From JASLCR01 sp964384345 (GTDB lineage Bacteria; Patescibacteriota; Saccharimonadia; Saccharimonadales; Saccharimonadaceae), in contig CAYLKD010000018.1 in the NCBI GenBank assembly GCA_964384345.1, forward strand, positions 1 through 10,393: a DNA stretch of 10,393 nucleotides, read 5' to 3'. Positions 1-6,200 of the stretch are shown one piece after another. A program made the position numbers and the translations under genes. The notes beneath the pieces are model-generated. The model had not been told where the DNA came from, ran no database searches, and saw only the letters and a program-made list of their open reading frames with translations. Positions within the stretch are counted from its first letter, which is position 1. Each line of letters begins with the position of its first letter.

Positions 1-154
1 CAAAAGCATCAAGTACTGTCGTGCCCTCAATAGCTGAAGCGATGGAGTTGAACATTGCATTGCGAACCCTCTCGCTCATTGCATGGGTTGTACTGCGTCC
101 GGGTGCATCAATCGTACGTCCACCGTACGTTCCCGCTATAATGCGTACGTTCAT
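1..154 (-). CDS. rsmD: 16S rRNA (guanine-N2)-methyltransferase RsmD, N-terminal fragment cut by window edge
   Basis: RsmD-family enzymes transfer a methyl group from S-adenosylmethionine to G966 (E. coli numbering) of 16S rRNA during 30S assembly. Only the first 51 residues are in the window. They begin MNVRIIAGTYGGRTIDAPG, continue with SERVRNAMFNSIA and end TTVLDAF. This follows the family opening (MRIIxGxxxGRxL, then RVRExLFN, then the first S-adenosylmethionine-site strand VLDLFAGSG), so the fragment stops one residue short of the glycine-rich loop. The catalytic NPPF-type motif lies beyond the edge. The ATG at 154 shares its A with the TAA stop of the upstream gene (TAATG), which suggests translational coupling. 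AGGA at 169-166 lies 11 bases upstream. It is the last visible gene of the mutase-recG operon. The family assignment is strong despite the short length; full-length RsmD is about 180-200 residues. Confidence 0.88.
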   Translation of the reverse strand, partial: MNVRIIAGTYGGRTIDAPGRSTTHAMSERVRNAMFNSIASAIEGTTVLDAF

Positions 155-978
155 TACGCAGTGCGTCCTAGCGCACGTGTGTAGGCTTCGTACCACGCCA
201 ATGTGACGGCACGAATCACTGTTGGCAGCAATGTTTTCGTAGTCTGGACAGCCAACTTTCGTGTCCAACCATCAGACTTGAATTGCTCATACATCTTCAG
301 CGTATCGATATCTTCGATCATTGCCACATAAAGTTTTTCGAATCCCACTTCGCGTAAATGTGTAAAGTCATCTTCATTGACGAACGCACCATTAAACGCC
401 AAAGGTTTAGCAGCGGTTGCAACGCCGCCTTCAAACAGAGTGTGTGTCGTCATGATGCCCTTTGCCCCCCAGTATTTCCAATTGTTCTCCACAAATTTTC
501 GCCCTGACCCGTTGCCTGTCATCAGTGCTCGACTCATAAATTTACTCATCTCTTGATCGGCAGACTTGAGTGATTTAATCTGTTCATCAAACGGTTCATG
601 ATGCGCTGGGGTGAGTCCGTCAGTGACCGCGTGAGCAAGCCACGCTGCCTCGAAACCAGCACGAATCATATCGTCCGCAATAAGTGCATTGGTCAGATTT
701 TTTATATGATCGCGAATGGCTACCAATAAATCGTCGTCTATCCTAATGTTTTTTGGGTCTACAAAGTGTCTTGGCTCATCAATGCCGGGACTTTTCATCT
801 TAATACCGTCAGGCCCGCGAGAGCCCTCAAAGTGCAAAATCGTTTGAATATCTGGAAAATGACGTTCTGGTTGGAGGTGTGTCGCTAGATGTCGACGCGC
901 GACGCGGTCGATTTTTTGATGCGTTCCGATGATACGCCCAGAACGCTTTTGCTTCGGTATGGGACCAAATGAATACAT
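154..978 (-). CDS. Zinc-dependent phospholipase C / S1-P1 nuclease-fold protein, apparently cytoplasmic
   Basis: A 274-residue protein with no symbol I recognise. Its motif order matches the zinc phospholipase C/P1 nuclease fold, an all-helical hydrolase cleaving phosphodiester bonds with a three-metal cluster. Visible candidate ligands are H20 (GTHQKIDRVA), D57, H71 (PRHFVDPKN, compare HFYDPDN in Bacillus cereus phospholipase C as I recall it), H116/D120/H126 (HAVTDGLTPAHH) and H179/E183 (THTLFEGG). The spacings D57-H71 (14), H116-D120-H126 (4 and 6) and H179-E183 (4) equal those of the B. cereus enzyme (D55-H69, H118-D122-H128, H142-E146). A C-terminal helix (residues 253-270, with AWYEAY) also resembles it. 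Oddities: secreted relatives have a signal peptide and use the mature N-terminal Trp as a ligand, whereas here the N-terminus (MYSFGPIPKQKRSG) is polar and has neither. The gene starts 4 bases after recG and overlaps rsmD at its stop. The next in-frame upstream codons reach a stop without a better start. GAGG lies only 2 bases before the ATG. The fold is fairly sure; the substrate is unknown. Confidence 0.75.
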   Translation of the reverse strand: MYSFGPIPKQKRSGRIIGTHQKIDRVARRHLATHLQPERHFPDIQTILHFEGSRGPDGIKMKSPGIDEPRHFVDPKNIRIDDDLLVAIRDHIKNLTNALIADDMIRAGFEAAWLAHAVTDGLTPAHHEPFDEQIKSLKSADQEMSKFMSRALMTGNGSGRKFVENNWKYWGAKGIMTTHTLFEGGVATAAKPLAFNGAFVNEDDFTHLREVGFEKLYVAMIEDIDTLKMYEQFKSDGWTRKLAVQTTKTLLPTVIRAVTLAWYEAYTRALGRTA

Positions 979-982
979 AGCC

Positions 983-3016
983 TCAATTTAATGTCGTTAA
1001 TCGTTGATACTTTTCGACTTGTTTCTGTAACTCTGTGTATTGTAACAAATCCTCGCCTCTTTCGACGAATGCCTTAGCGGCTTTTTGAGCGCGAGCAATC
1101 AATTTTGTATCTGATAGAGTTGCAACTTGCAGATTGAGAGCACCGTGTTGAGCCCGGCCATATATCTCTCCAGGACCGCGTAGTTGTAAATCGACATCGG
1201 CTAAATGAAAACCATCGTTAGAATTTTCAACTTCACGCAACCGTTGACTTGGTTTCTTTGAGTCACTAGTTAACAAATAGCAATAACTTTGTAACTCAGA
1301 TCTTCCAACCCGTCCTCTTAACTGATGCAGCTGGCTGAGGCCATACAGATCAGCATCTTCAATGATCATCACAGTAGCATTCGGCACATCTACACCAACC
1401 TCAACAACCGTCGTACTGACCAAGATATCAAGCTCATGATCTTTAAAAGCTAACATCACCGCCTCTTTCTCATTTGGTTTCATTCGACCATGCAAAAGAC
1501 CGATTCGCCTATGGCCAAATATTGAATTTTTCAGTCTTCGATATTCAGTTTCGACGCTTTTTGCATCGTTTGTGAGACTCTCATCGATTAGCTTACAGAT
1601 GATATATGCTTGCCGACCCTTTTCGAGTTCGTCATCAACCGCGGCATAGAGCTGACTGCGACTAGTTGGCTGCCAAATCTTCGTACTAATCGGCTTACGA
1701 TTTTTGGGCTTAGCATCAATAATTGAAATATCCAATTCACCGTATACCGTCAAGGCGAGACTCCGTGGAATCGGCGTGGCAGTCATAGCTAGCAAGTGCG
1801 GCATACGCTCAGACTTTGCGAGCAGCGCCTGACGCTGTGCAACGCCAAAGCGGTGTTGTTCATCTATGACAACAAACCCAAGTTTATGAAAATTTACCGT
1901 CGGCTCGAGGAGGGCATGCGTACCAACCAAGACATCTATTGCGCCGTTTTTAAGATTTTCAAAAAGACTTTGGCGAGCTTTTGCTTTCACACTACCAGTT
2001 AGTAGCGCGACACTGACATCAAATGGGGCTAGTAATGTACTGAGCGTTTCAGCGTGTTGTGACGCAAGTATCTCCGTAGGTGCCAGGATTGCCGTCTGAT
2101 AGCCATGACTTGCGACCTGCCGTGCCACAAGGCCAGCCACCACAGTTTTACCCGCTCCGACGTCACCTTGCACCAACCGGTTCATAGGAGTTGATTTTTC
2201 AATATCCTGAAGAATATCCCACGCGGCGCGTTTTTGTGCCGGAGTTAGTTCAAAGGGTAACGCGCGTACGAAACCTTGCACGGTCGGCACTTCAAATGGT
2301 ATCTGCCAACTTTCTAACTTTGCGTTATCCTGTTTGTTGTACTGCGATGCAAGTAACAGTTGAAATAACTCCTCAAACGCTAAGCGTTCTTTTGCGCGAG
2401 TGATGTCAGCCAACGACTCGGGAAAGTGCATCGTACGAACCGCATCACTTCGCGAAAGAAGCTGCTCATCAGTAACAAGCCACACAGGCAATGTTTCAGG
2501 AAGCATAGTGACAAGCGGTCGTAGTTCACTAAGTAATTTTCGAACGAGCTGACTTTTTAAGCCACGCATTGAAGGATATATCGGCAAGATACGATCGGTT
2601 TGTACCGGCATGTCTTTAACGAGCTCAGCACTTGGATTTGTCAACTGGTAGCGATTGTAGATGAACTCGAAGTTGCCAGAAAAATAAAATTCAAGAGTCG
2701 AATCTTTGAGCTGTGTTGCTCGATACGCTTGATTGAACCAGACTGCTTTAAGCTTACCGCTATCATCAGCAAGTGTTGCCGTCGTGACTTGCATGCCGCG
2801 CTTCACCATACGTGTTTCAACTGATTCGCACCGTGCTTTGATAGTTTGTGCTCCGGGCTTGATGGCAGCAATAGTAATAACTTCTGAAAAATCATCGTAT
2901 TTGCGCGGAAGGAACGAAATCAGATCACCAACAGTATCTAATCCGGACAAACGTAACTGCTCAGATGTTTTATCTCCGACTCCTTTTATTTGAGTAAGGC
3001 TAGTTTGTAAGTTCAT
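983..3016 (-). CDS. recG: ATP-dependent DNA helicase RecG
   Basis: RecG is a double-stranded DNA translocase that remodels stalled replication forks, regressing them to four-way junctions, and processes recombination and R-loop intermediates. The 677 residues are full length (E. coli RecG has 693). The N-terminus has the family opening (GVGDKTSEQL at 12-21, then DLISFLPRKY), followed by the OB-fold wedge region at about 58-130. The helicase core shows Walker A GDVGAGKT (284-291), LAPTEILASQH (311-321), the RecG-type DEQHRFGVAQR (385-395), TATPIPR (412-418), STTVVEVGVDVP (534-545) and QLRGRVGR (565-572). The region after it (DLQLRGPGEIYG, 609-620) corresponds to the TRG translocation motif region. 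The ATG overlaps the upstream mutase stop as ATGA and has only a distant GAGGG about 15 bases upstream, consistent with translation by coupling. The stop is TGA, with no other in-frame TGA. Nothing appears damaged. Confidence 0.98.
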   Translation of the reverse strand: MNLQTSLTQIKGVGDKTSEQLRLSGLDTVGDLISFLPRKYDDFSEVITIAAIKPGAQTIKARCESVETRMVKRGMQVTTATLADDSGKLKAVWFNQAYRATQLKDSTLEFYFSGNFEFIYNRYQLTNPSAELVKDMPVQTDRILPIYPSMRGLKSQLVRKLLSELRPLVTMLPETLPVWLVTDEQLLSRSDAVRTMHFPESLADITRAKERLAFEELFQLLLASQYNKQDNAKLESWQIPFEVPTVQGFVRALPFELTPAQKRAAWDILQDIEKSTPMNRLVQGDVGAGKTVVAGLVARQVASHGYQTAILAPTEILASQHAETLSTLLAPFDVSVALLTGSVKAKARQSLFENLKNGAIDVLVGTHALLEPTVNFHKLGFVVIDEQHRFGVAQRQALLAKSERMPHLLAMTATPIPRSLALTVYGELDISIIDAKPKNRKPISTKIWQPTSRSQLYAAVDDELEKGRQAYIICKLIDESLTNDAKSVETEYRRLKNSIFGHRRIGLLHGRMKPNEKEAVMLAFKDHELDILVSTTVVEVGVDVPNATVMIIEDADLYGLSQLHQLRGRVGRSELQSYCYLLTSDSKKPSQRLREVENSNDGFHLADVDLQLRGPGEIYGRAQHGALNLQVATLSDTKLIARAQKAAKAFVERGEDLLQYTELQKQVEKYQRLTTLN

Positions 3017-4770
3017 CTTTCGAGTGCTATACCCTCGAGATGACGGGATATATTCTCTAGCTTTTGATCGAGCTGCTTAGATTGTACGCGTACGTTCTGT
3101 GCTTCTTGCCACCACTGTACATAAAATTTAATCTTGGGCTCTGTACCACTCGGACGTATAGTGACACGTTTACGTGTATCACCAAACTCTAATACAAGTA
3201 CGTTACCAGTTATACAGTCAATGGACTCAGTAATTCCTGATACGATATTGTGACGTTTAAGCGATTGATAATCTAAAACAGCAGTAACTTCTTCATTATC
3301 TATTTTACTAGGCGGAGTTTTACGAAGCTGTTCCATAATAGTTTGCATTTGACTAAAACCTTCTGCTCCTGGACACACTACAGTATCAAGACGTTCGGCA
3401 TATACGCCGTAATGTTCATATAACTCATCCAATCTATCAACTAACGTTTTACCGTCTTTTTTTAATTCAGCAGCGTATTCTGCAATAGTTAGCGCTCCAA
3501 CTGCACCATCTTTATCACGAGCATAGTCGCCTTTGAGAAGACCGTAACTTTCTTCTCCCCCAATCACAAATACTTCACCAGTTTGCTCTTTTTTATGTAT
3601 AAGTTCTCCGATGTATTTGAAACCAATTAACATGTTTTTGTAGATTGTCACACCGTAAGACATCGCGAGTGCATCTATCATATCGGTCGTTACGATCGTC
3701 TTTGCAACATAATGTTTGGGCGTGAGCTCCCCTCGATCGCGCAAAGAGCGTAAGGCATAGTCAGTTGCAAGAACAGCTGACTGATTTCCACTTAAGTACA
3801 CAGCCTCGTCCCCAACGCGAACCATAACACCAATTCTGTCGGCGTCGGGATCATTTGTAACTGCTATGTCGGCATCTGTATCAAGCATGAGTGCTACTAC
3901 CCGATCGTTTGCAGCTTTCTCTTCAGGGTTTGGTTTACCATTCTCAATTGTTGGAAAATTACCATCCGGAATCATTTGATCGGTAACTGTGACAACATTA
4001 AATCCAGCATGCTGTAAGACCGGAAGCGTATTAGTCATTCCCGCACCGTGTAAAGGAGAATAAGCAATCATCAAGTCGCGAGACTCTCCTTCTGATTGAC
4101 CGAGAACTGCATTATAGTATTGGTCATCTAGCTCTTTACCCACTTTGATGATTAATCCATCGGCTACAGCTGCGTCAAAATCAACAGCGTGAACCTCTGT
4201 AATAGCATTAGCAGCATCGAGAACTCCTTTGTCATGAGGAGCTACTAGTTGACCGCCGTCATTCCAATATGCTTTAAAACCGTTATCGGCAGGAGGGTTG
4301 TGACTTGCACTGATAACTATACCTGCAGCAGCCCGTAGGATTCGCACAGCAAAACTTAATTCTGGTGTTGCACGAAAATCTTCAAATATATAGGTTTTAA
4401 ATCCATTACCAGCACATACACTAGCAGCATACTTACTTAGAGCCGGAGATGTAAGGCGAGTATCGCATGCGATGACGATACCTTTACTGCGTGCATCCTC
4501 GTCGAATGACTGAGCATATTCGCACAATGCTTGAGCCGATTCGCCGATCGTGACACGATTTATACGGTTGGAGCCAACTCCAGACGTACCTCGTCTTCCG
4601 CCAGTACCAAATTCAATAACTTTGAAGAAAGCATCTTCGAGCTCTTTCCACCGCTCGTTATCTATCATTTGCTGCAGCTCGTCTTTGTATTCACGATATT
4701 TAGGTTCTCGCAGCCATTTTTCGATGTTGTCTACCGCAGAATGTGAAAGATGCTCGTGTAAGTTAGCCAT
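3013..4770 (-). CDS. pgcA: Alpha-D-phosphohexomutase (phosphoglucomutase/phosphomannomutase)
   Basis: This enzyme interconverts hexose 1-phosphate and 6-phosphate through a phosphoserine intermediate in the cytoplasm, supplying glucose-1-phosphate or mannose-1-phosphate for nucleotide sugars and envelope polymers. All four superfamily signatures are present in 585 residues: the domain 1 opening FGTGGRRG (54-61), the active-site loop SASHNPPADNGFK (154-166, catalytic S156), the metal loop DPDADR (307-312), the sugar loop GGEESYG (404-410) and the C-terminal phosphate clamp RPSGTEPK (539-546). The EES form of the sugar loop and the length favour the PgcA/phosphoglucomutase branch (B. subtilis PgcA is about 580 residues) over GlmM, but substrate preference cannot be fixed from sequence, so the symbol is tentative. 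It is first in the operon, with a strong AAGGAG site and a promoter-like element just upstream. Its TGA overlaps the recG ATG. Confidence 0.93.
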   Translation of the reverse strand: MANLHEHLSHSAVDNIEKWLREPKYREYKDELQQMIDNERWKELEDAFFKVIEFGTGGRRGTSGVGSNRINRVTIGESAQALCEYAQSFDEDARSKGIVIACDTRLTSPALSKYAASVCAGNGFKTYIFEDFRATPELSFAVRILRAAAGIVISASHNPPADNGFKAYWNDGGQLVAPHDKGVLDAANAITEVHAVDFDAAVADGLIIKVGKELDDQYYNAVLGQSEGESRDLMIAYSPLHGAGMTNTLPVLQHAGFNVVTVTDQMIPDGNFPTIENGKPNPEEKAANDRVVALMLDTDADIAVTNDPDADRIGVMVRVGDEAVYLSGNQSAVLATDYALRSLRDRGELTPKHYVAKTIVTTDMIDALAMSYGVTIYKNMLIGFKYIGELIHKKEQTGEVFVIGGEESYGLLKGDYARDKDGAVGALTIAEYAAELKKDGKTLVDRLDELYEHYGVYAERLDTVVCPGAEGFSQMQTIMEQLRKTPPSKIDNEEVTAVLDYQSLKRHNIVSGITESIDCITGNVLVLEFGDTRKRVTIRPSGTEPKIKFYVQWWQEAQNVRVQSKQLDQKLENISRHLEGIALER

Positions 4771-4777
4771 AATGATT

Positions 4778-4783
4778 CTCCTT
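4778..4783 (-). promoter_or_regulatory. Ribosome binding site of the phosphohexomutase gene
   Basis: On the minus strand the bases read AAGGAG, 7 bases before the ATG at 4770. This near-perfect Shine-Dalgarno sequence fixes the start and contrasts with the weak sites of the coupled genes downstream. Confidence 0.75.
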
Positions 4784-4797
4784 ATGTTCGAGTTTTC

Positions 4798-4823
4798 ATT
4801 ATATCATTTTTGGAATATGACAA
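4798..4823 (-). promoter_or_regulatory. Putative promoter of the mutase-recG-PLC-like-rsmD operon
   Basis: In the 54-base gap after the tyrS stop, the minus strand carries a consensus -10 TATAAT (4803-4798). A TTGTCA lies at 4823-4818, but the 14-base spacer is shorter than the usual 16-18, so TTGTCA may not be the true -35. Transcription would start near 4791, giving a leader of about 20 bases that includes the ribosome binding site. No terminator is visible after tyrS, so read-through from tyrS is also possible. Confidence 0.5.
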
Positions 4824-4824
4824 C

Positions 4825-6045
4825 TTAGCGTACAAGTATAAATGTGTTCTTGCCTTTTTTTATAAGACTTGGGGGTGTTACTGATACATCATCAGAAATT
4901 TTTTGGTTATTTATCGAAATTGCATCAGAGGCTATTAAACGGCGCGCTTCACCGTTGCTTTTGACTACATTAGCTCTGATGAGGATTTCCACAATTGTGG
5001 AACCATTGACAGTTTGTATTTCCTGCGCTAGTTCATCTATATCTTCATGTGTTAAGCTCGCAAATTCATTTGCACCAAACAACACACCTGTGACCCGCTC
5101 AACTGATTCGGTTCGCTCCGCGCCATGAACTATTTTTGTTACTTCATGAGCTAATGTCTTTTGCAGGGCACGAGCACTTGGGTTTTGATTATGGTTGACG
5201 ATCAAAGCCTCAATTGTTTCTTGATCTAAAAATGTATAAATCTTAATAAGATCTTTAGCGGTTTCGTCATCTATATTGAGCCAGAATTGATAAAACTTGT
5301 ATGGACTCGTCTTTTGAGGATCGAGCCATACTGCGCCACCTTCAGATTTACCAAATTTTACTCCAGTTTGCTTGTTGACAACGAGTGGAGCAGTGAAAAC
5401 ATGCGACTCCGCGCCTTCGAGACGTCGAATCAACTGCACGCCAGCGATTGAGTTTCCCCACTGGTCAGCGCCAGCAACTTGCAACGTAGCGTTCATTTCC
5501 CGATATAAATGCAAAAAATCAAACCCCTGTATGAGAGCGTAGCTAAATTCGGCGTAGCTGATACCATCGCCACCATCACCAACGCGTGATTTTATAAATT
5601 CTCGATCAAGCATCTGTGTCATTGGCACATGCTTACCAATGTCCCGCAGAAATTCTAGATAGTTCATATTTTCGAACCAATCATAATTATCCACGATATC
5701 GAATTCTTGGCCTGCAAATATCTGCGCGTACTGCTTTGCTATCGCGGCTTTGTTACGTGCTATTTCGTCGAGTGACTTGAGATCGCGCTCTTGCTTCTTG
5801 CCGTCAGGATCACCAATCATTCCCGTCGCTCCGCCGACGAGCAGGATAGCTTTGTGACCGTGATCAATAAAATGTCGGATCATCATAGCTGGCGCGAGAT
5901 TTCCGATTGTCATACTGTCGGCCGACGGATCAACACCCCAATAAAATGTGCGGGGCTCATTGACATCCTCTATAGATTTGAACGTCATCTGGTTTACAAA
6001 CCCACGCCATAACAGTTCTTCAGCAAGTGTATTTTTATCTCTCAT
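4825..6045 (-). CDS. tyrS: Tyrosyl-tRNA synthetase (class I) with S4 domain
   Basis: This enzyme charges tRNA-Tyr with tyrosine using ATP. At 406 residues it is near normal length (E. coli 424). Order: catalytic Rossmann domain (about 1-240), tRNA-binding helical domain (about 250-340) and a C-terminal S4 RNA-binding domain (about 348-406). Tyrosine- and adenylate-binding residues are recognisable: Y35, the loop LVGGATGMIGDP (69-80), Y169/Q173/D176 in EFSYALIQGFDF, Q195 in GADQWGN, and the KMSKS equivalent KFGKS (230-234). The HIGH motif region reads DPSADSMTIGNLAP (39-52). Compared with Geobacillus stearothermophilus TyrRS (CGFDPTADSLHIGHL), position 45 His is Thr46 here, 48 His is Asn49, 40 Thr is Ser41 and 35 Cys is Trp36. 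The threonine codon is an unambiguous ACA. The start fits the family opening (LAEELLWRGFVNQMT). Identity is certain; the catalytic substitution is the odd point. Confidence 0.97.
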   Translation of the reverse strand: MRDKNTLAEELLWRGFVNQMTFKSIEDVNEPRTFYWGVDPSADSMTIGNLAPAMMIRHFIDHGHKAILLVGGATGMIGDPDGKKQERDLKSLDEIARNKAAIAKQYAQIFAGQEFDIVDNYDWFENMNYLEFLRDIGKHVPMTQMLDREFIKSRVGDGGDGISYAEFSYALIQGFDFLHLYREMNATLQVAGADQWGNSIAGVQLIRRLEGAESHVFTAPLVVNKQTGVKFGKSEGGAVWLDPQKTSPYKFYQFWLNIDDETAKDLIKIYTFLDQETIEALIVNHNQNPSARALQKTLAHEVTKIVHGAERTESVERVTGVLFGANEFASLTHEDIDELAQEIQTVNGSTIVEILIRANVVKSNGEARRLIASDAISINNQKISDDVSVTPPSLIKKGKNTFILVR

Positions 6046-6054
6046 ATGGCCTTA

Positions 6055-6063
6055 ATTATAACA
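6055..6063 (-). promoter_or_regulatory. Extended -10 promoter of tyrS, possibly giving a near-leaderless mRNA
   Basis: The minus strand reads TGTTATAAT (6063-6055), a consensus extended -10 (TGnTATAAT). At 17-base spacing the -35 position (6083-6078) is TATTCG, which is weak, as extended -10 promoters often are. The predicted transcription start is near 6048, only about 3 bases before the ATG at 6045. An AAGG at 6053-6050 would then lie largely upstream of the transcript. Either tyrS is nearly leaderless or a second upstream promoter makes the longer leader. Confidence 0.5.
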
Positions 6064-6068
6064 GACAC

Positions 6069-6084
6069 ATATTCAGACGAATAT
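6069..6084. repeat. Perfect inverted repeat over the tyrS -35 position
   Basis: ATATTC, AGAC, GAATAT: six-base arms around a four-base centre. It covers the place where a tyrS -35 box would be, so it could be an operator for a dimeric regulator. It is AT-rich, so chance is possible. Confidence 0.4.
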
Positions 6085-6085
6085 C

Positions 6086-6098
6086 AGTACCATGTACT
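6086..6098. repeat. Second inverted repeat in the divergent intergenic region
   Basis: AGTAC, CAT, GTACT: five-base arms with a three-base centre, beginning two bases after the preceding palindrome. It is unrelated in sequence to its neighbour. The function is unknown, and it lies between the two divergent promoters. Confidence 0.35.
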
Positions 6099-6157
6099 TT
6101 TTAGATCATAAGGAAAATTAGCAAAATAATCGCATTAATGCTTACTTTTTGTATTGT

Positions 6158-6165
6158 CACGCGTG
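6158..6165. repeat. Palindrome CACGCGTG overlapping the extended -10 of the penicillin-binding protein gene
   Basis: A perfect 8-base palindrome whose last two bases are the TG of the extended -10 element. A protein bound here would occlude RNA polymerase, so it is a candidate operator, although a single 8-mer can occur by chance. Confidence 0.3.
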
Positions 6166-6172
6166 CTATAAT
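6164..6172 (+). promoter_or_regulatory. Extended -10 promoter of the penicillin-binding protein gene
   Basis: TGCTATAAT (6164-6172) matches TGnTATAAT. No good -35 lies at 16-18 bases (ACTTTT at 6144-6149 with 17). Transcription would start near 6179, giving a 5' leader of about 21-27 bases. It is arranged back to back with the tyrS promoter. Confidence 0.6.
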
Positions 6173-6196
6173 GAAACCTAATAGTGCTTATGGGAT

Positions 6197-6200
6197 AGGA
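6197..6200 (+). promoter_or_regulatory. Ribosome binding site bearing on the start of the penicillin-binding protein
   Basis: AGGA here lies 5 bases before a GTG at 6206. For the ATG at 6200 the only candidate is GGGAT (6192-6196), just 3 bases away. On spacing alone GTG 6206 (protein starting MAKKPSAKR, two residues shorter) is at least as plausible as ATG 6200. Confidence 0.4.

Noticed and set aside
21..206. Plus-strand 61-residue open frame
   Set aside because: It is antisense to rsmD and the end of the phospholipase-fold gene, both of which show clear family similarity.
4550..5128. Plus-strand open frames of 92 and 94 residues opposite the mutase and tyrS genes
   Set aside because: They show no recognisable motifs and lie opposite strongly conserved coding sequence, so they are shadow frames.
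6154..6172. TTGTCA at 6154-6159 as the -35 box of the penicillin-binding protein promoter
   Set aside because: It lies only 7 bases from the TATAAT, far too close for a sigma-70 promoter.
6046..6199. T-box or other riboswitch controlling tyrS
   Set aside because: The tyrS leader appears to be only a few bases and the whole region is 154 bp with no T-box sequence, stem array or terminator.
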